Origin: Leptospira sp.
GTDB taxonomy: Bacteria; Spirochaetota; Leptospiria; Leptospirales; Leptospiraceae
Length of the DNA: 47,927 nt
NCBI GenBank assembly: GCA_027533185.1
Contig: JAPZTS010000040.1
Coordinates: 1 to 47,927 of the forward strand
Direction: 5' to 3'
The notes under the pieces are model-generated. The model had not been told where the DNA came from. It saw only the letters and a list, made by a program, of their open reading frames with translations, and did no database searches. This document shows, piece by piece, positions 36,852-44,184 of this stretch (position 1 is its first letter; each line of letters begins with the position of its first letter). The translations under genes were made by a program, and so were the position numbers.

Positions 36852-38265
36852 AAACGAGATAGTTTTCTTGGATAGACCACAAAAATAGCCATGGCATATC
36901 CGCTTCAATTTGTCTAATGACATCGATTGTTTGGTCTTGGCTAAGGCTTTCTTTGTTATCAAAAAGAATGCGTAATTTTTCATTTTTATAAAAAGTTCTA
37001 TTCCCTCCATTTCCTAGTTTATCAGGATGGAATAAAGGGTCTAAAAAATTCCAAATAGAATCATAATCTGAATACCATGTAAGTAATGTTAAATCTCCAA
37101 GGCCCATTCCATTCTCTTTATACAACGGAGCCTTCTCTAACGGCTTAAGTTTTATCTTTAAACCAAGATCAATGAGTGATTGAACGATTGCTCTTCCTTT
37201 TGTTTGATTTTCATCATCACTCTTCATTCGAAACTCAAGTTCTTTATTCAAAATTTTTGGGTAGCATTTTGATTGTTTTAAATACTCCTTCGCTTTAACT
37301 AAATCAAACGGGACTGTAGTGAATCTTTGATTCGGGAATTTTTCCAAAAAGTAAGGTACTGGTACAGGACCGTAAGTTAGATCTGCCTTGCCTTCTAAGA
37401 TTTTTTCAATCAAAAGATCTCTGGGAATGCTAAGATTCAGAGCGATTCGAAAATTTTTGTCCAAACAAGGATTGGATCCATTTATAGCAACGTATTGAAC
37501 AGATCTCCCTTTTTTTGTGAGGGTTAAATCTTCTGTCGCTTCTGGAATTGAAAGTAAAAAATCCGAGAGTTTAAAGCCATCTAACTTAGATTTGCGATAA
37601 AGGAAGAGCGATGTTGTCGATTGAGGTAAAATTAAAAACTCAATCGTCTGTGGTAAGTTCTTATTCGACTCTCTTTTTTTTAATTTTAAGAATTCATTTT
37701 TTTTCCATTCAATACATTGATAGGATCCGTAGCCTTCAATGCTTCCATTCATTAGAAATTTTTCTTTCGAAATAACACTAACAAAGGGAAGTGATAAACT
37801 TTCTTTGAGACTTTTTAGAGAAATTTTAGGCTCTATTTCTATTTGTATAGTTTTGTTTGGTGTGATCTCGACCTTTTTTAAAAATCTGAAATCATGTTTC
37901 CGTGGATAAGTTTCTGAAATTAGCCTTTGTAGACTGAATTTAATATCTTCTAGGTTAGGTGATTGTTCTTTCAAAGAAAGGATTAAATAAGTTTTTCCCT
38001 TAAGATTTTTGATCTCCTCCGTTTTTACCCAATCGGATACAATATCGCTTTCTTTCCTATAGTAGATAGACTTGTGAACAAATTTTGCAAGTTTCTGACT
38101 GGTTAAATCTGTTAGGAATAAAGGGTCCAGACTATTCGGATCGGAAGGCAAAGCGATTCGGATGTCCGCCGGAGGTTGGTTTGGCTTGCAAAAAGTGAGG
38201 GACAGAAAAATCAAAAAGAAAGACAAGGTAATGAAACGTGAAGATTTATCGAAAGCTCTGGCCAT
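36808..38265 (-). CDS. extracellular solute-binding lipoprotein, family 5 (oligopeptide type)
   Basis: The signal peptide ends in LTFC, giving lipidation at about residue 26, and the mature protein opens DIRIALPSDPNSLDPLFLTD, the typical beginning of peptide/nickel-binding SBP_bac_5 proteins. EDIKFSLQRL, VQYVAINGSNPCLDKNFRIALNLSIPRDLL and TWYSDYDSIWNFLDPLFH are further family blocks. No permease or ATPase of an Opp/Dpp transporter is adjacent. The gene overlaps neighbours on the opposite strand at both ends: 28 bases with the ABC exporter start and 44 with the PBP gene end. Confidence 0.86.
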   Translation of the reverse strand: MARAFDKSSRFITLSFFLIFLSLTFCKPNQPPADIRIALPSDPNSLDPLFLTDLTSQKLAKFVHKSIYYRKESDIVSDWVKTEEIKNLKGKTYLILSLKEQSPNLEDIKFSLQRLISETYPRKHDFRFLKKVEITPNKTIQIEIEPKISLKSLKESLSLPFVSVISKEKFLMNGSIEGYGSYQCIEWKKNEFLKLKKRESNKNLPQTIEFLILPQSTTSLFLYRKSKLDGFKLSDFLLSIPEATEDLTLTKKGRSVQYVAINGSNPCLDKNFRIALNLSIPRDLLIEKILEGKADLTYGPVPVPYFLEKFPNQRFTTVPFDLVKAKEYLKQSKCYPKILNKELEFRMKSDDENQTKGRAIVQSLIDLGLKIKLKPLEKAPLYKENGMGLGDLTLLTWYSDYDSIWNFLDPLFHPDKLGNGGNRTFYKNEKLRILFDNKESLSQDQTIDVIRQIEADMPWLFLWSIQENYLVSREFLRYSDLSDYL

Positions 38266-40121
38266 ATCTGGTTCGTTACAAATACAGACTAAGTTTGGGA
38301 ATATTTTTGTCTATATTTGTTTCCATTTTTAACGGAGCTTCACTAACGTCCTTAATTCCAATTTTTGATTCCCTAGGAACAGGGGAAAATTATAAATTTC
38401 AAATTTCTCTTACAAAAAAGGATGAAGGTCTGCTGAGAGATTTTAAGTCTCCAGATCAACTAACGGGACTTATATATTGGGAATGGAAGTTTGCAAAATT
38501 GAAGGTTTCTGTAAATGAGGAACTTTCCAATAAGAAACCAGATGATTTGGTTTATCTGTTCTGTTTGATAATTCTCCCTATCTATTTTTTAAAACTTTTG
38601 TGTCTTGCAGGTACCGTATATTATGTTAATTCGGCAGGACTACTCGCAGTTAGGGACCTTAGACTTGCCTTATACCAAAAATTGCATGTCCTACCCTTAA
38701 ATGATTTTTTCAAAGAAAAAACTGGGGTCTTGATGAGCCGCGTCATTAACGATGTCGATATTGTTGGTAAAGTTATTTCCAATGATTTAAAAGATGCAAT
38801 AAACGATTTCTTTTATATCATTACCCATTTGATTATTCTCCTGGTTTTGAGTTGGAAGTTGTTTTTTTTGCTTTTTATCGTTATTCCCTTGATTGTTGGC
38901 CCAGTTAGTTCGTTTGCGGATCGAATACGAAGGACTACAAAAAACCAACAAGAACAATTATCTGCCTTAAATGGCGACCTCCAAGAAGTAATATCAGGGA
39001 TTCGGGTCATTCGAGCTTTTTCCATGGAAAACAAGGAATCGGAAAGATTTCTAAAAGTGAATACAGATCTATCTGAAAAAACTTTTAAAACTCATTTTTA
39101 CCACCAGATTGGACCCGCCTTGACAGAGTTATCTGGCTCAGTCGTGACGATGGTCTTTTTGGGTATCGGTGCCTACCTTTTAGAAGACCCCAGTTTCTCC
39201 AAAGGGATGTTTATCGCATTTTTTTTGACGCTTATTTTTCTGATGAGACCCTTAAAACAAATGAGTATCTTGGTGAATCTTGTGCAAGGTTCAAAAGTTG
39301 CTGCAGATAGAGTATTTGAGATTTTGGAAAGAGAAGTTGATATAAATGAGCCTACTAATCCTGTATCTTTGGGAAAACTTCAGAATCAGATAGAATATCG
39401 GAATGTATCTTATCTATATCCAGGCACGGAGACTTTAGCAATAAAGAATATAAATCTCAAACTTGTGAAGGGTGGAACCATCGCTATAGTTGGTTCTTCC
39501 GGAGCTGGTAAATCCACTTTAGTAGATTTACTGCCTCGACTCATCGATCCTTCGGAAGGTGGAATCTATTGGGATGGTATAAATGCAAAAGATCTAGCTC
39601 TTGATAATTTGCGAAAAAGAATTGGTGTAGTATCTCAAAATATTTTTTTATTCAACGGGTCTATAAGAGAGAACATTGCGTACGCAAAACCTGACGCTTC
39701 AGAAGATGAGATCCGAAGGGCAGCCGAAGACGCGTTTGCATCTGAATTTATTGAATCCTTTGAAGATGGATACGATACCATAGTCGGTGAGAGAGGGGTA
39801 ATGCTTTCCGGTGGTCAACGCCAAAGGATATCAATTGCGCGTACGTTGCTTGCAAATCCCGAAGTACTAATTCTAGACGAAGCGACATCCGCTCTGGATA
39901 CGGAATCGGAGAGATTGATCCAACAAGCTTTTGTTCGTTTGTATGAAAACAAAACGGTTATAATCATTGCTCATCGACTTTCCACTGTCAAAATAGCAGA
40001 TATGATTTATTACTTGGAGAATGGAGAAGTTGTCGAAAATGGTACACACCAAGACTTACTTTCGACACCAGGTTCAAAATATAAGCGGCTCTACGAACTT
40101 CAGTTTTCCAGTTCTCACTAA
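38238..40121 (+). CDS. ABC transporter, fused permease and ATPase (MsbA-like lipid exporter)
   Basis: The start is GTG at 38238, nine bases after AAGG. Six membrane segments (residues 1-330) precede a nucleotide-binding domain with Walker A GSSGAGKST (419-427), signature LSGGQRQRISIART and Walker B LILDEATSALD. Homodimeric half-transporters of this type move lipid A or similar lipids across the inner membrane. An insertion of about 60 residues between the first two membrane segments (near 35-95) is larger than in MsbA of enterobacteria. Substrate is an inference. Confidence 0.9.
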   Translation: MKIYRKLWPYLVRYKYRLSLGIFLSIFVSIFNGASLTSLIPIFDSLGTGENYKFQISLTKKDEGLLRDFKSPDQLTGLIYWEWKFAKLKVSVNEELSNKKPDDLVYLFCLIILPIYFLKLLCLAGTVYYVNSAGLLAVRDLRLALYQKLHVLPLNDFFKEKTGVLMSRVINDVDIVGKVISNDLKDAINDFFYIITHLIILLVLSWKLFFLLFIVIPLIVGPVSSFADRIRRTTKNQQEQLSALNGDLQEVISGIRVIRAFSMENKESERFLKVNTDLSEKTFKTHFYHQIGPALTELSGSVVTMVFLGIGAYLLEDPSFSKGMFIAFFLTLIFLMRPLKQMSILVNLVQGSKVAADRVFEILEREVDINEPTNPVSLGKLQNQIEYRNVSYLYPGTETLAIKNINLKLVKGGTIAIVGSSGAGKSTLVDLLPRLIDPSEGGIYWDGINAKDLALDNLRKRIGVVSQNIFLFNGSIRENIAYAKPDASEDEIRRAAEDAFASEFIESFEDGYDTIVGERGVMLSGGQRQRISIARTLLANPEVLILDEATSALDTESERLIQQAFVRLYENKTVIIIAHRLSTVKIADMIYYLENGEVVENGTHQDLLSTPGSKYKRLYELQFSSSH

Positions 40122-40140
40122 GAAGAATATAATGTTTGTC

Positions 40141-40584
40141 TTAAGCAAGCATACTTGCACCACAATTAGGACAAAACTTTGCGTTTGGAATCGGAATAGA
40201 AAATCCGCAAGAATGGCATTTCCATGGGGCGAACTTTCCCGATTCGGTTTGATTCCCTGTTGCTACTGTTAACTTACTATTTTTTTGCTTTGGATTTATT
40301 TTGGATTCGGTAATTGCGGATTCAATTTCATCTAACTCTTCAATATATGGAATGGATTGGCTTTGGAATTCTTCCTCTGAAAGTTTGCCCGAATCAAAAT
40401 CGGAGCGTACATCTTTCAATGAATCGAGTAGGTTTCTCTTTTTTTGAAGTAAAGGTTTTAACATCTCCGATTCGTCTTTTCCAAATGGAGATACGTCTTC
40501 CTTAAATCTATAGTAGAATATAAAAAATGGTAAAAATAGAATCAATCCAAATAGAAGATAGTAAAAAACTAAGAGAAAGTCCAT
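40141..40584 (-). CDS. membrane protein with C-terminal zinc ribbon
   Basis: From ATG 40584 the protein has one N-terminal membrane segment (LVFYYLLFGLILFLPFFIFYY), a charged helical region (KRNLLDSLKDVRSDFDSGKLSEEEFQS) and a C-terminal zinc ribbon CHSC...CPNC with 14 residues between the cysteine pairs. The helical part resembles the N-terminal region of CcmI/CycH-type cytochrome c maturation proteins, but no ccm gene is nearby. An in-frame TTG at 40665 could add 27 residues and would overlap the divergent CoA-transferase start. Confidence 0.7.
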   Translation of the reverse strand: MDFLLVFYYLLFGLILFLPFFIFYYRFKEDVSPFGKDESEMLKPLLQKKRNLLDSLKDVRSDFDSGKLSEEEFQSQSIPYIEELDEIESAITESKINPKQKNSKLTVATGNQTESGKFAPWKCHSCGFSIPIPNAKFCPNCGASMLA

Positions 40585-40652
40585 ACTGATTAGAATTTGG
40601 ACTTTTTCTTTTTCTGCAATCTCTTTATCCTGTAAGAAAGGAATTATGTAAT

Positions 40653-42155
40653 ATGGGCGTAACAAACAGCTTAATAGAAAGTAAACTTATGACTAGCGAC
40701 GAAGTGGCGAAACGATTGCCAAAAAATGTAACTTTCGGCTGCTCAGGCTTTACTCCTGCTGGCTATCCTAAACTAATTCCGGAAGCCTTTGCTAAACGTA
40801 TAGAAAGAGAATCAAAAGTAGGGAACGAATTTTCCATCAACCTATATGCAGGTGCATCAACGGGAGATGAGTTAGATGGCGTGCTTGCGAGAACGGGAGC
40901 CCTGAAACTTAGGATCCCTTATCAGTCTAACGCAGATTTGAGAACCAGGATTAATGGTGGCTCTATAGATTTCATCGATATGCATTTATCTCATGTGGTT
41001 AAATATATTGAACATGGAATATTGCCAAAAATTAATGTAGCAATTGTTGAAGCAGTTGATGTGACCGTCGATGGTAAAATCTATTTGAGTACGTCGTCTG
41101 GGATGAGTGCTACTTATCTAAATGCGGCCGAGGAAGTGTATATAGAGCTAACAGATGTTCACCCTATTGAACTTAAAGGATATCATGATATCTATCTTCC
41201 AGCTCATAAGGAAAGAGCTATGCCAATTCCAATTCTGACTCCCAGCGATAGGATTGGTTTGCCATACATTCAAATTTCTCCTGAAAAAATTAAGGGGATT
41301 GTACGTTCGAGTAAAAAGGATGCAGCGACAATATTTAAAATTCCGGATGATGACTGTCAGTCTATCGCCAAACATGTATTGGAATTCATACAACACGAAA
41401 TCCAAATGGGTAGAATTCCGAAAGAATATCTTCCCTTTCAAAATGGAGTAGGTAATATTGCAAATGCTGTTCTCTCCAGCATGGCAAAGGATCCAAAATT
41501 CCATGCTATAGAAATGTATACGGAAGTAGTTCAGGATTCTGTCTTTGATTTGATCGACGCTGATAAGTTAGTAATAGCATCTACCTCGGCCCTGACCTTT
41601 TCAGAAAAAGGTTTAGAGCGATTCCATACAAATATAAACGAATGGAAATCCAAGTTTATCATCCGTCCCCAGGAGATTTCCAATCATCCTGAAGTTGTAC
41701 GAAGAATGGGTTTGATTGCAATGAATACCGCAATTGAAGTAGATATCTATGGAAATGTGAATAGTACACATATCATGGGAACTTCTATGATGAACGGAAT
41801 CGGTGGGTCTGGTGATTTTACCAGGAATTCCCATTTGAGTATATTTATGACACCATCCATTGCAAAGAACGGAGACATTTCCGCAGTTGTTCCCATGGTT
41901 TCTCATACGGATCACAATGAACACTCAACCATGGTTTTTGTCACAGAACAAGGGCTCGCTGACTTGAGAGGCTGTCCTCCGAAAAAGCGAGCAGAATTGA
42001 TTATCAACAAATGTGCTCATCCAATGTACCGGGATAGATTGCGTGAGTATTACGAATCAGCTCTGGTAAAATCTAAAGGTAAACATACTCCGCATGATTT
42101 GGAGAAAGCTCTTAGCTGGCATATCCAATTTTTAAAAACTGGCACAATGAAATAG
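40653..42155 (+). CDS. acetyl-CoA hydrolase/transferase family (succinyl-CoA:acetate CoA-transferase-like)
   Basis: The 500 residues cover both CoA-transferase domains. The active-site glutamate is Glu291 in EMYTEVVQDSVFDLID, the position that forms the glutamyl-CoA thioester in AarC and Cat1 proteins. QNGVGNIANAVLSSM and GGSGDFTRNSHLSIFM are the CoA-binding glycine loops. Likely role is acetate or succinate activation by CoA exchange. The ATG lies ten bases after AAGGA. It ends 35 bases before the CsoR-family promoter region and is probably not part of that operon. Confidence 0.88.
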   Translation: MGVTNSLIESKLMTSDEVAKRLPKNVTFGCSGFTPAGYPKLIPEAFAKRIERESKVGNEFSINLYAGASTGDELDGVLARTGALKLRIPYQSNADLRTRINGGSIDFIDMHLSHVVKYIEHGILPKINVAIVEAVDVTVDGKIYLSTSSGMSATYLNAAEEVYIELTDVHPIELKGYHDIYLPAHKERAMPIPILTPSDRIGLPYIQISPEKIKGIVRSSKKDAATIFKIPDDDCQSIAKHVLEFIQHEIQMGRIPKEYLPFQNGVGNIANAVLSSMAKDPKFHAIEMYTEVVQDSVFDLIDADKLVIASTSALTFSEKGLERFHTNINEWKSKFIIRPQEISNHPEVVRRMGLIAMNTAIEVDIYGNVNSTHIMGTSMMNGIGGSGDFTRNSHLSIFMTPSIAKNGDISAVVPMVSHTDHNEHSTMVFVTEQGLADLRGCPPKKRAELIINKCAHPMYRDRLREYYESALVKSKGKHTPHDLEKALSWHIQFLKTGTMK

Positions 42156-42162
42156 TTTTGGA

Positions 42163-42196
42163 TTGACAAAACCCAATACCCGGAGGGGTATTGGGT
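42163..42196 (+). promoter_or_regulatory. promoter and CsoR-family operator O1 before the repressor gene
   Basis: A -35 box TTGACA (42163-42168) is followed by a perfect inverted repeat: ACCCAATACCC (42171-42181), spacer GGAG, GGGTATTGGGT (42186-42196). The repeat ends one base before ATG 42197 and contains the ribosome binding site, so bound repressor would block both transcription and translation. The core ATACCC-N4-GGGTAT recurs upstream of the next gene. G-tract palindromes of this form are typical CsoR/CstR operators. The -10 box is not clear. Confidence 0.8.
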
Positions 42197-42463
42197 ATGA
42201 GTCTATCAGAAGAACAAACCAAATTGATCCACCGCATCAACCGGATACAAGGTCAATTGGAAGCCATCAAAAATACCATCACAAACGAAGAGAAAGACTG
42301 CGAAAAGGCAATCCTTCTTCTAAAGGCAGCACACCAAGCGATGAAAAAATTCGGTGAGGCATACATACACGAATATATGAATCATTGCTTCCAAGAAAAA
42401 AAGTCCGCAAGTTTGATTGAATCCGATGTCAAAAAAGCAATTTCCGCCGCCTTTTCTCTCTAA
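42197..42463 (+). CDS. CsoR/CstR/RcnR family transcriptional repressor
   Basis: The 88-residue all-helical protein fits the DUF156 family of sensors: IHRINRIQGQLEAIK near residue 20, Cys35 in KDCEKAI and Cys64 in HCF, the two cysteines 29 residues apart as in CsoR. The copper-binding His expected four residues before the second Cys is Tyr60 here. That argues against Cu(I) sensing and for a thiol-based, CstR-like sensor of persulfides, though this is an inference. ATG 42197 follows GGAGGGG by ten bases; a TTG at 42191 is less likely. Confidence 0.9.
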   Translation: MSLSEEQTKLIHRINRIQGQLEAIKNTITNEEKDCEKAILLLKAAHQAMKKFGEAYIHEYMNHCFQEKKSASLIESDVKKAISAAFSL

Positions 42464-42502
42464 TTTAATTTTTTTTTAATCAAATCCCCTTTTAAAAAAT
42501 GA

Positions 42503-42557
42503 CACATATACCCCCATGGGTATATGTGGTAATAATATATAATACTATAGGGGGTAT
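42503..42557 (+). promoter_or_regulatory. operators O2 and O3 with a -10 box before the DUF2892 gene
   Basis: O2 is a perfect inverted repeat, CACATATACCC (42503-42513), spacer CCAT, GGGTATATGTG (42518-42528). A consensus TATAAT follows at 42538-42543 with O2 over the -35 position. O3 (42542-42557) is ATACTA-N4-GGGTAT, the same 16-base core with two mismatches in its left half; it overlaps the -10 box, the expected start of transcription and the ribosome binding site (GGGGT six bases before ATG 42561). This places the downstream efflux genes under the same regulator as the repressor gene itself. Confidence 0.8.
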
Positions 42558-42560
42558 GGT

Positions 42561-42785
42561 ATGTATCTTGCTTCAACAAAAACATGGTATTTAGAGAGAG
42601 TAGTGTTCCTGATTGCGGGACTTTTTACTCTATTGGGACTTGGTATTGGTTACTTTTTGTCTCCCTGGGGGTTCGTTCTAAACTTACTCGTAGGTCTCAA
42701 CCTAGTCGTTTTTGCAAGTATTGGGTTTTGCCCCATGGCAATTTTCCTAGTGAAATGCGGAATCAAACCAAGAGAGCAAGGTTAA
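42561..42785 (+). CDS. DUF2892 (YgaP-like) small membrane protein
   Basis: The 74-residue protein has two membrane segments (VVFLIAGLFTLLGLGIGYFL and GFVLNLLVGLNLVVFASIGF) and the family end GFCPMAIFLVKCGIKP. DUF2892 occurs as the membrane part of YgaP, fused to a rhodanese domain, and as separate proteins in clusters for sulfide and thiosulfate handling. No rhodanese is fused here. The two cysteines (GFCP and KCG) may be functional. Five bases separate it from the TolC-family gene. Confidence 0.85.
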   Translation: MYLASTKTWYLERVVFLIAGLFTLLGLGIGYFLSPWGFVLNLLVGLNLVVFASIGFCPMAIFLVKCGIKPREQG

Positions 42786-42789
42786 GTCA

Positions 42790-44184
42790 ATGAATCGTTG
42801 GCTTTTTCTATTTATTCTGATTCCCTTTACTTTGTTTGGTGAAGGTTTAGATTTTACGGAACTTTGGAAACAAATTGAGGAGAATTCTTCTGAACGAAAG
42901 GCAAAATACCTATTGTGGAAGGCAGGTGAGATCGCTCGGGATCGTTCGGATAGACATTTTTTGCCTAGAGTTTATACAGATTTGCGGTCATTTCAGACGA
43001 ATGATCCAGCCTTAAACTTTTTGGGAAAGTTGGGTCAAAGGAGTGCGACGGACTCCGATTTTTCAACGGCTTCTACTCGAGTACGACCTGGAAATTTTTT
43101 AGATCAGAATAACCAACCGCATACGGGACTCAATTCTGACTCTATAAACTTAATTGCGAAAGATAATTTAAACTATCCTGGTAGCAATATATACTCACGT
43201 GGAACTTTGGGGGTCGATCTTCCCTTGTATGAAGGTGGTTCCTCTACTGCAATGGCTAGCATGATGGAAAAAAGATCAGCTGGATTGAAACATGAGTGGC
43301 TGTTTATACGCGACCGGGAATTCGCTCAAGCTGGCTTTTACTACCGTTCTGTCCAATCCTTACGTGAATTTAAAAATCGGTTGGAAACCATCCATAAAAT
43401 TGAAGCACGATTTCAGTCAAATTATTCTTTACGTAATAAAGGTAACCCAGTAGGATACTCGGGTTTTCTTGCTTTAAAGTCATTAAAAAATCAAATAAAA
43501 GTATATAATAATACAGTTGATCTTCAGATTACAGATTATCTAAATACACTGCAAATTCTATCTAATCTTACGAACACTGATTTGAATTTCAAAGAGATAG
43601 AGTTAGATCCATTCTTAGAACAATATTTCCCCTTAAACTCAGAGTATGAGCGATCTCAGGTTATAAACGCACAGCTTAAATATGCGGAAGTAGACAAGCT
43701 GAAATCGGATGTTGAAATGTCAAAATTTCTGCCAAAGATTGGAGTATATTCCGAAGCTTATGCATACCAAGGAAGTCGAAACTTTGCAAATGCATACCAA
43801 GCAGGTGTTTATGTTCAAATGAATCTATATTCACCTAAAGAAATAGGAAGTGTTGAAGAGGCAAAGTTAAATGCTGAGGCGAGTTTTAAATTGATTCAAG
43901 AAAAAGCCAAAGCGGAAGAGCTTCATCTGACTACATTAAAAATTAAAGAGAGATCGCAAAGAGAAAACTTGGATTTACTTAGGGAAACTTACAGGTTCCA
44001 AGAAGAGCAAGTATCCAATATTCAGAAATTATTCCAATCTGGAGCAGCAAGTGCCATCCAATTTGCGGAAGTATTGAATAGAACTCTAGAAGTTTCCAAA
44101 TATTTAATGGAATCAGAGATCGCTTATCTTCAAACCAGAACAGAAATCTCACTCTACACAAAAAAGGACAATTCCAATGAATAG
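42790..44184 (+). CDS. TolC-family outer membrane efflux protein
   Basis: A signal peptide (WLFLFILIPFTLFGEG) is followed by two long helical repeats of the outer membrane factor type: AGFYYRSVQSLREFKNRLETI and the C-terminal EQVSNIQKLFQSGAASAIQFAEVLNRTLEVS. The protein has 464 residues, the usual length. Its role would be the outer membrane exit duct for the RND pump encoded next; the two genes overlap by eight bases. The middle part is diverged and shows no sharp motif. Confidence 0.84.
   Translation: MNRWLFLFILIPFTLFGEGLDFTELWKQIEENSSERKAKYLLWKAGEIARDRSDRHFLPRVYTDLRSFQTNDPALNFLGKLGQRSATDSDFSTASTRVRPGNFLDQNNQPHTGLNSDSINLIAKDNLNYPGSNIYSRGTLGVDLPLYEGGSSTAMASMMEKRSAGLKHEWLFIRDREFAQAGFYYRSVQSLREFKNRLETIHKIEARFQSNYSLRNKGNPVGYSGFLALKSLKNQIKVYNNTVDLQITDYLNTLQILSNLTNTDLNFKEIELDPFLEQYFPLNSEYERSQVINAQLKYAEVDKLKSDVEMSKFLPKIGVYSEAYAYQGSRNFANAYQAGVYVQMNLYSPKEIGSVEEAKLNAEASFKLIQEKAKAEELHLTTLKIKERSQRENLDLLRETYRFQEEQVSNIQKLFQSGAASAIQFAEVLNRTLEVSKYLMESEIAYLQTRTEISLYTKKDNSNE

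Noticed and set aside
41148..41504. Minus-strand open frame of 118 codons inside the CoA-transferase gene
   Set aside because: It is fully contained in a gene with clear catalytic motifs and lacks a start signal.
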